DNA of 64,000 nt from Lepas anatifera (Eukaryota; Arthropoda; Thecostraca; Lepadidae). The notes beneath the pieces are model-generated. The model did not search any database and was not told the DNA's origin. It worked only from the letters and a program-made list of their open reading frames with translations. Both the position numbers and the translations under genes were made by a program. The stretch is from assembly GCA_034440635.1 (NCBI GenBank), contig JAOTON010001919.1, forward strand, positions 62,001 through 126,000, read 5' to 3'. Every line of letters starts with the position of its first letter. The first letter of the stretch is position 1. This document shows positions 33,126 through 43,923 of the stretch, one piece after another.

Positions 33126-35276
33126 ATGGTAAACACTCGTCTTATGTGGTTCCTGGAAAGCAACAACCTCTTTACTAACATTCAATGCGGATTCCGGAGA
33201 AACCGAGGCACAGTCGACCATTTGCTTGCGCTCGATGCAAGTATTCGCGAGGGTTTCATGAGAAAACACCACACTGTTGCTGTATTCTTCGATATCAAGC
33301 ACGCCTACGACTCCACGTGGAGACATGGTATTCTACAAAAGCTGTTCAGATTAGGTATACGCGGTCGTATGGGTCGGTTTATTTCCAATTTCTTGAAAGA
33401 TAGGCGTTTTCGTTTCAGAGTAGGTGATACACTATCAAACAGGCTCATCCAGGAAAATGGTACGGCCCAAGGGTCAGTGGTCTCTGTAACCCTCTTTGCC
33501 ATCGCTATAAATGACGTGGCCGATGGTCTCCCCTCAAATGTCAACAGTGCACTGTTTGTCGATGATTTCACCATGTGGACCACCTCCTCATCGTCTGCTG
33601 CTTCACAAAGGCAGCTGCAAATCGGATTGGAGAAACTCCAACGGTGGACCGCGAAAAACGGTCTCCAGTTCTCCACGGAAAAAACAAAGTGCGTCCATTT
33701 CTGTCGGAAAAGGAACCAGTGTGAGGACCCTGTCCTCACTCTCTATGGGCAAACAATCAGCGTCGTGGAAGAAACTCGCTTCCTGGGTTTACTTTTTGAC
33801 AGAAGATTGACTTACTCTGCCCATTTCAACCAAGTTAGAGAGAAATGCTTTAAAACCCTTAATATTTTGAAAGTTCTGACTAGAATGCAGTTCGGAGCCG
33901 ATCGTAAAACTCTATTAATGCTCTATCGGTCATTGGTAAGATCGAAGTTGGAATATGGGTGCATTGTCTATGAATCGGCGACGGAGACCGCGAAAAAAGT
34001 ACTCGATACAATCCATCACCATGCGATTAGAACTATTACAGGCGCCTTTCGCACTTCACCAATCTGCAGCTTGCTGGTCGACGCAAATGAAATGCCCCTA
34101 CCCCTGCGTCGGCGCATGGTGTCCATGAGATACGCCCTGAAACTCCGGCAATTTCCTGATCACCCATCCTATTCGAGGATTTTCTCGCAGGTACTCCGAC
34201 GCCGGGTCGACAGTTTCCCAGCCTCAGCACGGCACCCGGGGCTCAGGATACGCGCGTGGCTCGATGAAGCTAATGTCAACCTTGACCAGGTTGAAGGTTA
34301 CCATGCTCCATCAGTAGAGCCTTGGCTTGTTGCCGAGACTCCAGTTGATACGAGTCTGATCTCAAAAACCAGGGAACTTTCACCGGAGGTTGTCCGCCAG
34401 ATTTTCTTGGACCACTGCAACAGGTTTTACCGAGGACACACGCTGTTTTACACTGACGGATCCAAGTGTGATAGCGGTACTGGCTGCGCATTTGTTGGTG
34501 ATAGTGTTGAAAAACGCTTTACACTTCCAGGACACGCGTCAGTTTTTACTGCAGAACTCTATGCCATCTTCCGCTGCATGGACCAAATATTGCGATGCAG
34601 GAACGACCGTTGTGTAATATTTACCGACTCTCTCTCATCACTGCAGGCATTAACTTCTTTTGAGCTCCATCCCACATCCTCATACGTTTTAGATTTCATC
34701 AGACAGAGACTACACCGAGCACAATGTCGGAATAAACTTGTTACATTGGCATGGGTTCCTAGTCATGTTGGTATCAGTGGGAACGAGAGAGCCGACGCAG
34801 CAGCGAAGGAAGCGGCGCGACGTTCACCACCGCCCGGCCTTGGTCTCCCATATTCAGACTTTATCCCACTCATCCGTAAACACATCGACAACGTTTGGCA
34901 GGAGCAGTGGACCACAGACACAAAGGGAATTAAGCTAAGGGAGTTGAAACCCAAGACTGGCACGTGGCTGTCCAGCAACTGCCTGTGTAGAAGACACGAG
35001 GTGATCCTCTCCAGACTGCGAATTGGCCACACTTACGCGACCCATTCGTTTCGGCTGATAGGTGGAGACCCACCAGAGTGCTCGCGATGCGGTAGCCGCC
35101 TTACGGTTCGGCACGTCCTCGTGGAGTGTGAAGATTTCGAGATTGAAAGGAGACGGCACTTTCCGAGCTCACCGACCCTGACAGACCTACTCGGTGAGGC
35201 ACCGACTGTAGACATGTCTAGAATAGTTAGCTTTTTGGACGACGCGGGTTTCAAGGCTATCTACTCGCCCACATAG
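33126..35276 (+). pseudogene. LINE JK ORF2, direct part: RT core, RNase H, zinc finger
   Basis: Open for 717 codons from MVNTRLMWFLES. RT: CGFRRNRGTVDHL, FFDIKHAYDSTWR, GTAQGSVVS, catalytic FVDDFTMW. RNase H: FYTDGSKCDSG, AELYAIF, FTDSLSSLQAL, PSHVGISGNERAD. Finger: CSRCGSRLTVRHVLVEC. The frame happens to stay open 5' of the junction into antisense ORF1 (from 32727), but those 133 codons are not part of the protein. Confidence 0.9.
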
Positions 35277-35578
35277 CCCTCGTGTAGGTTAGGACAAGCT
35301 ATGTGGGCGAGTGGCCCTGTGGCGGGACCGGCAATAGGCGGGAAATGCCCCAGGGCTCGACACCACATAAATGCAAAGGATATTTATGATTGAGCTGTTA
35401 TATTTATAGACTTCGCTGGCAACTTCTGTATGTGTTTATTTTTATGAATCCATACCTTTTCTACCAACTGACATGCTAACGATCCTAGTCAAAACAAACT
35501 CCGCCAGACCCACTACTCGTTATGGGCGCAAAATGACCGAGGCCGTCGACGCGCCCAAAAACACCACCAATGATGATG
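35277..35578 (+). other. LINE JK 3' UTR, stem-loop and tail
   Basis: Non-coding. Stem GGGCGC (35524-35529) with GCGCCC (35551-35556), then AAAAACACCACCAATGATGATG. Confidence 0.82.
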
Positions 35579-36578
35579 TAAAAGTATCAGATTGGAATTA
35601 GTAACACGCTTCTTGAAAATACGCAAAGCCCGTTTCCTTTTCAAAATGGCATTTTTACATTCCAAGTTCCACCACGGAACTGAAATATGCTTAAGTCTTT
35701 TTGATGTCATGGGTATAAAAAAACTTAGCGGCCGTGATAACCATGTCGTTGAACTTACTAACTGCCTGGGTTGCCGAGGCCCCCTCTATGGGGAGGTCCA
35801 CCGGACCGCATGCACCCTCAAAGCCAGCCCAGTCCGCGCAACGCATGTTCCAGCGGATCGGTAGGCTTGTTGGAGCACGTGGCCGGACTGGTTTAAGAAC
35901 GATAGGATAGTGATCGCTGCCGAAAGTATCATCGAGAGTATTCCATTGGAAATGGCTGAGGAGGGAAGAGGAACAGACAGAAAGGTCTATGGCCGAGCAC
36001 GAGCCAGATGGAGAAGTTATATGAGTGGGGCGACCAGTGTTTAGGATACAAAGGGAATTTAGGTGAAGAAAACGCTCTACAGTTCGGCCCCGAGGGCCCG
36101 AGCGACCGGCGGGTTCACCCCAAGCAGGGCTATGAGCATTAAAATCACCCATTAATATAAATGGGGCTGGAAGCTGATCTACTATGTTGTTTAGGTCATT
36201 GATATTTAGACTGCAGCCCGGTGGAAGGTAAATTGAGCAAATTGTCAATTTTAAAAATCCAAAGTCCACTCGGGCAGCTACTGCCTGCAGCCCTGTGATG
36301 CTATACGGTGACATGGGGTGGAATGGTGCCCGCAACCATAACACCACCGTACGCGATTGTAGAACTAAAAATGTCTTTTCTAAATGTTTGATAATTTCTT
36401 ATGTCAACGGCAGCCACAGGAGGCAGCTTCGTCTCCTGGAGGCGAAAGCTGCCTCCAGGAGACGAAGCTGCCTCGGAGTATAACCCCTAACTGAGGGGTT
36501 ATACTCCGATAAAATGTGTTGTAGGTCTGAAAAGTTAGCTCGCAGACCTCGGCAGTTCCATTGTATGATTGATGTCAT
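35579..36578 (-). pseudogene. LINE L ORF2, N-terminal part: endonuclease
   Basis: ATG at 36578-36576: MTSIIQWNCRGLRANFSDL. The frame is wrecked after EYNPSV by two foldback sequences (36420-36507). Homology resumes in other frames with LQAVAARVDFG, IYLPPG, LMGDFNAHSPAWG and GSDHYPIV, then the linker to TNSNLILL at 35579. Not functional. Confidence 0.87.
36420..36507. repeat. Two adjacent perfect foldbacks inside L ORF2
   Basis: First: 24-bp arms 36420-36443 and 36451-36474 with a 7-base centre. Second: 14-bp arms GGAGTATAACCCCT (36475-36488) and its complement (36494-36507) with the 5-base loop AACTG. Sister copies have a single copy of each arm sequence here (NPSVICLQETKL region), so both foldbacks are local inverted duplications. 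Confidence 0.9.
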
Positions 36579-36622
36579 AAAGATTAAAAGAAACGGGCTT
36601 GTTAAATAGAACATAAGTCGGC

Positions 36623-37005
36623 CTAGCCCTTCCAAGGGGGACCGCAGCCCCCGTATGAGCCCCTAGATGGTGCCAGGGAGGGGCCGCCGAGCCGGTTACG
36701 GACCGGACCACGACCTCGTCCGGTATCCAGCGAGTTTCCGCGTGCCCTCGAGGTTTGCGGTTGGCTGGGGGGGGCTCTCAGCCGGACGCTTAACCGGGGA
36801 CCTTCCCCGGGAACAAGCTTCAAAATTCTTGCGGACTGCTGCCACCGTGGACGACTGAGTCTGGGAGAGAGGTTTTGTGGGCGCTAGGTCTGTGTCGGAC
36901 GTGGACGGGGGCAGCGGCGCTGAGCCAGTGCCTCCGGCAGGTGGTTTGATGGGCGACAGTGGGCGGCGCCTCCCCGAGGGAGAGGGTTTGCCTCTTCGTC
37001 CCACC

Positions 37006-37010
<5 letters not shown>
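36623..37010 (-). pseudogene. LINE L ORF1, C-terminal piece
   Basis: VVGRRGKPSPSGRRRP from 37010, through a frameshift near 36790, to RGRGPVRNRLGG and a stop at 36623. Continues the ORF1 piece at 50814-51524 across element III. Confidence 0.85.
36998..37010. repeat. Target-site duplication of element III, left copy (partner 50814-50826)
   Basis: 13-bp GTCCCACCACTGT. It encodes the TVVG of the ORF1 WTVVGRGG motif on the minus strand. The last base could also belong to the (TG)n tail. Confidence 0.88.

Positions 37011-37043
<33 letters not shown>
37009..37043 (+). repeat. (TG)n microsatellite forming the 3' tail of LINE III
   Basis: About 17 TG units on the plus strand. On the element's strand it is (AC)n after ACCCCAAC, at the place where lineages I and II carry ATG or AATC repeats. 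Confidence 0.9.
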
Positions 37044-37045
<2 letters not shown>

Positions 37046-37058
37046 GGGGTTTTTAAGG

Positions 37059-37087
37059 GCGCTCCAGCTGCTGGGGCCATTTAGCGC
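37059..37087 (-). other. 3' terminal stem-loop of LINE III
   Basis: AGCGC (37083-37087) pairs with GCGCT (37059-37063), with an inner CCAGCAGCTGG palindrome. The rest of 37044-37193 is 3' UTR without features. Confidence 0.65.
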
Positions 37088-37193
37088 AAATACTATACAC
37101 TATAATCAATTCTTAAAAGCCACTTAGATCTTCCGCGTTATTCTATAGGTAGATAGCTAAAAGTAAGGCTACTTGATTCCTTCGTGTTTAATT

Positions 37194-40100
37194 CTATTGC
37201 GTTTGTGTCATTCGGTGAGGGTTATATACAATATCAAATCCAATCTCTGTCAAATACCGCAGGACTATGGGGAGCTCAACAGCTGGCTTGTCTCCTAACA
37301 CACTCGCAAGGGGCATGGGAGGAAAATAACGGGCGCGCAGAGTTCTCAATACATTACATCCTGTGTCAGTCAATACATGCTGTACAATAAGCCTGCTTTG
37401 ACAGTGGCTACACCGGCTTGGTACTGAAGCAGAGAAATGGTGTCCGTGGGGTGCAAATGTGTGACCAATACGAAGTCGTGTAAGGCATATTTCCTCCCTT
37501 CTACTCCTCCTGTTACTCGACTCCCTTGGTTCTATGGCTGGCGTGAGCTGCTTTAAGGCGCAGGTCGACTCAGTGTCCCATTTCGCTTGCCATTCAGATT
37601 TGAGAAGGCTGTTAATTTCTGCTTTAACATCAGATGCTGGAATTCTAAAAGCTCCTGCTCGAGTAGTCTCAGAAGCCGATCTGGCAGCCAAATCAGCTCT
37701 CTCGTTACCAGGTATTCCCACATGACTAGGGACCCATAAAAACTGTATCCTGGCCCCGGCAGAAAAGGCGGTATTAAGAAGCCTCCGGATGGTAGGCACT
37801 AACCAGGATTTTGGTGGGTGACTAGACTGGAGTTCAGCTAGGGAACTAGCGGAGTCTGTACCGATTAAAAACCGCCCACCGGGGTCTCGGAGAATGTGGC
37901 GTAAGACTTGGATAATAGCATATAGTTCGGTAGTAAAAACGGATACCGATGTCGGAAGGTTGAAACCTCGGCTTATGTCCCTTCCCACGAAAGCACATCC
38001 AGCACCTAAGCTGCTTTTGGAGCCATCAGTATAGAAGACAGAGTAGCCTGTGTATGATGCAATCTTTTCAAGTGCGGATTGCTGCAATATCATTGGCTGG
38101 GTCACAGACTTCCCAAGTGTCAGTAGCTCTTGGTCGCATTGAATGGAAACGTCGCGCCAGGGCGCAGATTTCTGTGGTCGAGTCTTTGCAATTTTTCCTA
38201 ACGATATTCCGGAACCTTCTAACCAACGCGACGCTCGCATACACAATGCCTGGGAGGAACTCGGGCGGGCCGGTGAGAACAGTCCTGTCACTGATGGGTC
38301 AAATAGCCATTTGTATGTGGGGTGATTTGGGTACTGCTTCATTTTACTGGCATATATCAATGCAAGTCGCTTGCGTCTGAGGTCCAGAGGGGGCTCATTT
38401 GCATCTACGAGCAAACTAGATCTGCGAGATGTGCGAAATGCGCCTGTCGCCACTCGGATACACGCATGATGTACCGCGTCCAGCGGCTGCTTAACGCTGG
38501 TCAGAGCTCCGTCATAAGCAACGCAAGCGTAGTCCAAGACAGATCTGATGAGGGCATGGTAAAGGCGTAAAAGCGAGCTTCTGTCAGCACCATACGAAGT
38601 ACGTGACACCATTTTGAGAATGTTGATACGTTTCATACACTTGTTTCGAACACTGCAAATGTGGGAGGTATAGGTCAGACGCTTGTCAAAAGTAACGCCT
38701 AAGAACTTAGTCTCCGCTACCACGGGAATTCGTTTGCCATACAGGTGAAGGTTGATCTCTGGACAGTACTTATTTCGCCTGCAGAAGTGAACACAGGTAC
38801 TTTTATTTGTTGAAAACTTAAATCCATTCAAAATGCTCCATTCAGTGAGGCGGTCAATGCTCAGCTGCAACAGCCTTTGAGCGGATATCGAGGTAGAAGT
38901 CGAGATCCAAATCGCAAAGTCGTCAACGAATAATGAACGCTCGATATTATGTGGTAAGACACCGCAGATGTCATTGATTAACACGCCGAACATGGTCACG
39001 CTTAAAATACTACCTTGTGGTGTGCCACTCACTCGTCGAAACTTGTCGGAGTGCGAGTTTCCAACTTTAACGTTAAAGAACCTTTCCTTTATGAAGTTAT
39101 TGAGAAAGTGGCCCATGTGGCCCACAATGCCTGCTTCTCGAAGTTTTTTTCAAGATTGCGTATCGCAACGCCGTGTCATACGCTTTTTCTATGTCGAAAA
39201 AAACTGCCACTGTGTGCTGCTTTGCTGCGAAAGAGCAACGAATTGATGTATCGAGTGATATCAAGTGGTCCGTGGTGGTGCGTCCAGCTCGAAACCCACA
39301 CTGGTACTCAGAAAAGAATCCTGTGCTCTCAAGATACCAAACAAGACGCTTGTTAATCATTCGCTCGAAAAGCTTGCATAGACATGATGTGAGGGCAATA
39401 GGTCGGTAGTGCAGTGGGTCATGGCCTTCTTTATCCGGTTTCAAAACTGGGACTACGGTCGCCTGTTTCCATCCCTCCGGGAAGTCGTGTGACGTCCAGA
39501 CGTGATTGTAAAAGCTAAGCAGTGACTTCATACAGTGTATACTGAGGTTTTTCAGCATAGCATTGTGGATGAGGTCTGGTCCTGGTGCAGTGTTTTTGGT
39601 TTGAGCCAAAGCGTCTTTAAGCTCATCAAATGTGAAGCAGTCGTTGAAAGGGAGAATTTCCGACGAGTCGAAGCATATAGGAGTTAATTCACTTGTTTGC
39701 TTATGTCTAATAAATCAACTATCGTTCGTGCCAAGTTGCCATCGGTTTGCCCAAGTTGTTCCTATTGTGTTTGCTACTTCTGTGGGATCGGTTAAAATGC
39801 TATTCCCTACAGTCAAAACAGGAGATGGCATTGCTACGCTACGTCCGGACAACCTATTAATCCGTCGCCATATCGTGCTGAGAGGTGTCAGACGGTTTAT
39901 AGTGCTTATGTAGGCATTCCAAGAACTTCTTTTGACCTCCTTAATTGTTCGCTTGACTTGGGCCTTTGCTTTGCGGTACTGGATTAAATTGTTGAGTGTT
40001 GGCCTTTTCTCAAAAATACAAAAACAGCGACGTCTTTTGCGAATAAAATGTTTGCAGTCCTCAGTCCACCAGGGGACTGGTATATGTCGGGGTAGGGCAG

Positions 40101-40928
40101 AAGTCTTTGGAATGTAAGAACCAGCAGATTGCAATATACGATTACATATTTCATCGTCAAGCTCTGTCGCAGTGCTACCATCCCCTGGCTCAATGTCGAA
40201 GTGGCAATCGGCTGCAAAGCTTTCCCAGTCGGCTTTCTGGATGTTCCACTGGGGAATTCTCCTTCCTGGATGGGGCGTGTCAGTCCAAAGCCAGATAGGA
40301 TAGTGATCACTGCCACACGGATGTGAATGGGTTCTCCACCTAAAACGATCAGCCAAGGAAGAGGAACATAAAGAAAGGTCGATAGCAGACGTGTTTCCTG
40401 ACGGTAGCGCAATATGTGTAGGAAGTCCATTATTCAAGTTACATACATCATTACGTAATATAACATCCTCCAGTCGACGGCCTCATCGGCCTGAGCGTGT
40501 ACAACCCCATGCTGTGCTGTGAGTATTGAAGTCACCCAATAAAAGGAAGTTTCTTGGCAGCTGAAGGATCAGATCGTGCAGCGCATCCCCCAGAAGGTCT
40601 TCGTCGGGGGGTAAATACAAGGATACGCAGGTTATTTTCAAATTTCCAAAATCGACAGTTGCCGCCACAGCTTGGAGGCTAGTCCTGAGATGAAAAGAAT
40701 ATGATGGTACGCTGTAGTGTACTAGTATGGCAACACCGCCATGTGCTATTGTTGTTGAGGGTATGTCGTAACGATGTTTTATAATTGTGTAATTGGCATG
40801 AGTTCTCCTGCTTCAGTTTGGTTTCTTGTACACAGATAAGAGCGGGGGGATTTAGAGGCAACCAGAGCCTGTAGTTCAGCTTGGTTCGCCCTAAACCCAC
40901 GCATGTTCCATTGTAAGATATGGGTCAT
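37194..40928 (-). pseudogene. LINE III ORF2: endonuclease, RT, RNase H, zinc finger; several frameshifts
   Basis: ATG at 40928: MTHILQWNMRGFRANQ, 56 bases after ORF1. Open pieces are about 40928-40800, 40900-40679 (VQETKL), 40668-40483 (LLGDFNTHSTAWG), 40437-39715, 39097-39609 (RT: VLKPDKEG, RPIALTSC, CGFRAGRTTTDHL, FFDIEKAYDTALR) and 37194-39125 (643 aa). The last has GTPQGSILS, catalytic FVDDFAIW, RNase H FYTDGSKSSLG, TELYAII, GTDSASSLAEL, PSHVGIPGNERAD, and a finger CSHCQSRLIVQHVLTD. It ends TQTQ at 37194. Confidence 0.87.
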
Positions 40929-40984
40929 ACTAGTAAGAGTTAAGAGGAGTGTTAATACTAGTCTGGAGAAAAATAATAAGCTCC

Positions 40985-42913
40985 TCATTGTGCTTTACTA
41001 GGTCCCTGGAAGGGCACACCTCCTGACAGCATTCCCTTATACTGTGTACTGGTTTCTCGCTCCCATACCGGATGTGCCCGGTCTCTCGAGAGCGGACGCC
41101 TGGTACTACCTGGCTCCCGAGAATGGGACCGGTACCTATCGGTTCGGTCTGATGAGTAGGAGTGAGACCGACCGCGTTCTCGGCCTTGGCCTGGGTCTAA
41201 GAGGTGGTTGTGTCCCGGATTTACCTGCAGGTAACTCCGGAAAACTGCCTCATGCTGAGGCCTGGGTGGCGGTTGCGTGACTGGTGAGCCAGGTGGTCCT
41301 GCGCGAGGAGGGCGGCGGATCGGGGGCGGTGGCATGGAATCATCTGTTTGTTTTATTGCTGGTTGTATGGTTGGATTAGTGGGTGCTTCCTGAGAGATGG
41401 GCTCCCGCGGGGGCCTTTCGCTTATCGTGACGGTACTCCTGGCTGGGGATGCTTCTACAGCAGTTTTGTCCTGGGGAAATCCCGTCTCGTTCGCTTCATC
41501 TAAACGCTTTGGGGTTACCCGGGCTCGCTTCACCCCCACAGATGCCTCGTCAGCTGGTGCGGGGACAGCTGTTTCAGGCAGCGAAGTAGGCGTTCCACAT
41601 GTGGGTGCTAGAGACTGTATGGGTGAGTCTTCTCTGGCTCGCTTATTCTGTACCTCTTGTCTGTTCTCGTGGTGTCTACCCTCGTTAGTGTCTGAGATTG
41701 TTCCACCATTGGAGGTTGATAGGTCTGGTGGACCAGTGTCTGCTACAGTGTTTCGGACCTCTGGTGCTGTTTCCACGCCCTTGTCGACCGTTTCCGTAGC
41801 GGGCGCAGCAGTGTCTTGGTACGTTCGGGAGACAGGAGGTAAGAGACCGGCGACAATCGCCAAGAATTCGCGAAGTGAGAGTTGCATGAAGTCTCCAACC
41901 CTAGAGTCCAGGCTGGGTTCGGTTGTGCTAGTGTGTTCTGTGATTGTCTGGTTAGTTGATGAGGTGTGAAGGGAGATGCCAACTACTGCGTCTCGGTAGG
42001 AAGGAGCGACCGAGGGAGCTTTAGCCTTTGCTGTGGTGGGTTCCATTTCTGGCGACGGCTTGGCGGCTAGCTTAGCTCTATGCTTTTGCATTTGTTTTGC
42101 CGCAGTCAGTTTTGGGCAGAGAGGACTCCAAGCTTCGTGGTTTGCTCCGCATGCAGCGCATTTTGGCGTCGTGGCTTCGCATACCGATGACCTATGTCCG
42201 AGTCCCGCACACTTTCCGCAGCGCTCCTCTCCCTTACACCTACTGGCCATGTGGCCAAAATCCTGGCATCTGAAGCAACGGACTGGGTTCGGCGTAAACG
42301 GTCGCACTTTCAGGGCTATCCACCCTACGCGGACTTTTTCTGGTAGCGTTTTCCCTGCAAAATGGAGAAGGAATGTTACAGTGTCAGAGCTCTGACTTTC
42401 CCCCTTCCTCAGTAGCCGTTTTACCGCTGTTACACCTTGGTCCTCTAGTCCTGCTAAGACCTCGTCATCCGGTACGTCACGCAGGTCTCGGCAACTGATC
42501 ACTCCCCTGCAGCTATTCTTTGTGGCGTGAGGGGACACTTTGATCGGGACTGATAGATACCGATTCGCTGTGCGGATCTGAAAGGAGGTAGATGCTAGCA
42601 GCTTTTTCGCATCGCGTGCGTTCTGTACGTCTACTTCGATCTTTCCATCTGGGTGCCGAAACGTGCGTTTGGGATTGAACTTTTCCAGGGCCGTGTGTAG
42701 CTGAAATGGATTCAGCTTCAGCGTCCGATCTTCAACAGGGATAACAAGAGACAATGGGATGATCTGCTCTGGTGGAGTTCGCGCGGGTGATCTGGCGTCC
42801 GGAGGGTCCATAGTATCAGCGGAATCAGAGGGTGAACTCGGGGTAGTCGGATTCAAGGCAGGGGTCGAAGTCCGTGCAGTCGGTTCTGTGGAAGTAGCGT
42901 GTAGAGAGGCCAT
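40985..42913 (-). CDS. LINE III ORF1, gag-like protein, 642 aa, intact
   Basis: Longest ORF1 in the window and uninterrupted. Thr/Pro/Ser-rich N-terminus; RRM-like region ~60-115; second conserved region (CRGVISCRDLRDVPDDE) ~130-150; knuckles CFRCQDFGHMASRC, CGKCAGLGH and CAACGANHEAW at ~210-270. A hydrophobic segment LREFLAIVAGLLPP (~350) matches the conserved ADFVRLAGRMG motif of lineage I in position. Long Pro/Ser/Arg-rich tail. Likely the RNA-binding protein of the element. The ORF2 ATG follows 56 bp downstream, unlike the TAAATG junction of lineage I. Confidence 0.9.
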   Translation of the reverse strand: MASLHATSTEPTARTSTPALNPTTPSSPSDSADTMDPPDARSPARTPPEQIIPLSLVIPVEDRTLKLNPFQLHTALEKFNPKRTFRHPDGKIEVDVQNARDAKKLLASTSFQIRTANRYLSVPIKVSPHATKNSCRGVISCRDLRDVPDDEVLAGLEDQGVTAVKRLLRKGESQSSDTVTFLLHFAGKTLPEKVRVGWIALKVRPFTPNPVRCFRCQDFGHMASRCKGEERCGKCAGLGHRSSVCEATTPKCAACGANHEAWSPLCPKLTAAKQMQKHRAKLAAKPSPEMEPTTAKAKAPSVAPSYRDAVVGISLHTSSTNQTITEHTSTTEPSLDSRVGDFMQLSLREFLAIVAGLLPPVSRTYQDTAAPATETVDKGVETAPEVRNTVADTGPPDLSTSNGGTISDTNEGRHHENRQEVQNKRAREDSPIQSLAPTCGTPTSLPETAVPAPADEASVGVKRARVTPKRLDEANETGFPQDKTAVEASPARSTVTISERPPREPISQEAPTNPTIQPAIKQTDDSMPPPPIRRPPRAGPPGSPVTQPPPRPQHEAVFRSYLQVNPGHNHLLDPGQGRERGRSHSYSSDRTDRYRSHSREPGSTRRPLSRDRAHPVWERETSTQYKGMLSGGVPFQGPSKAQ

Positions 42914-43904
42914 GACAAGTCAGTTTACATTCGGCCCCCCGGGTTGCCAGCTGTCAATAGCTGGGCCCGGGGGCTGGTACAGTGCCTACGGGGGCAGGTA
43001 CGCCCGTCTCAGAGGGGCGAGAGATACTCACACAACCCCTCCGATCAGAACGCACCCACCCCCTTGACGCCATCAGCCCAGTGTGCCGGCAGGGCCATGA
43101 GTCGGGACGAAGCAAAACGCGGCAGCCCTCACGCAGCGGAGACTGCGGTCTACCAGGAGCGCGCAACAAGCCGGAGTCTCGCAAATCGACGGTTTCCGAA
43201 ACCCCGGCCCGCGTCGCGCCCGGCAAGAGCTATCACAGTCCCCACCGCGAAGGACGCCGCACCGCACGCCCGAAACATAATCACCCCTGCCCAGCTGGAC
43301 CGAGCGACAGTCCCGTAGACACTGCCGCGTAGCTAGGCCGCCCGCGGCAGCCTACGGACGGCTTACCCCCGGTTGGATCGAGATATCTGGGCCAAAGGGG
43401 GCGTGTTGGAGCCTCGGGACTGACCCGCCCGAGGGGGACCTCAACCCCCAGGATCCCGTCAACCTCGTTGTCGGGGCTAGAGATAGGCCTCGAGTGGGCG
43501 CCTTACACCCATAAAATGCCGAAGAAGGCAAATAACTGTGGGACCGATAACTGAAGCATAAAAAGAGGACAGGAACTAAAAATAATCAACAAAAAAGGGG
43601 AACAAAAACAGACAGGAGCTACATACTGGGAGGTGCAGGACAGATCTGACCCGATCCAATACGGTTACCGACCAGGTAACAAAGGGCCGTTAGGGCAATC
43701 ATCAGCATCGCCGCGGACCTCATCACCAGAGCCACCGACGACAGACGCCGACTCTAACCGAGGGAAGTCGGAAGAGGCGGCGGCCGTCGTAGGGCTAGAA
43801 AAGATGTATCCGCGGCGATGCGATAAAGTGCCTCCCAAGGCTGACTGGGGCCCCGGGCGCGTCACACCCCGTTGCTCCAATCTTTACTTGCCGGACGAAT
43901 CCGG
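42914..43904 (-). other. LINE III 5' UTR
   Basis: About 1 kb, non-coding. Near its start a compact hairpin: arms TTGCCGGA and TCCGGCAA (43900-43907 and 43888-43895 on plus) around a TTCG loop. The first bases, CTTCAGGGGACCGATC, are at 50808-50813 and in the N target-site repeat. Confidence 0.78.
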
Positions 43905-43923
43905 CAAATGAAGATCGGTCCCC
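43905..43923. repeat. Target-site duplication of element N, left copy (partner 50789-50807)
   Basis: 19-bp CAAATGAAGATCGGTCCCC at both ends. The first CAA could also be tail sequence at the right end, so the duplication is 16-19 bp. It lies in the first 25 bases of III. Confidence 0.88.

Larger units (their letters stand above)
31298..35578 (+). mobile_element. LINE JK (lineage I), 4.3 kb, 5'-truncated with inverted 5' part (twin priming)
   Basis: Inverted part 31298-33125 reads on the minus strand from the ORF1 hydrophobic motif (LAGSMGLVLS) to ORF2 KITDPQ. Direct part 33126-35578 starts at RT residues MVNTRLMWFLES and ends in a GATGATG tail. About 135 codons between these two points are missing. 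One 15-bp TSD encloses both. Confidence 0.9.

Noticed and set aside
32727..35276. An 849-codon open frame that looks like a novel fusion protein
   Set aside because: The first 133 codons are the antisense of the inverted JK ORF1. The frame merely stays open across the twin-priming joint at 33126.
37009..37043. (TG)n as an independent microsatellite locus
   Set aside because: Its position after the stem-loop of III and before the TSD shows it is that element's 3' tail.
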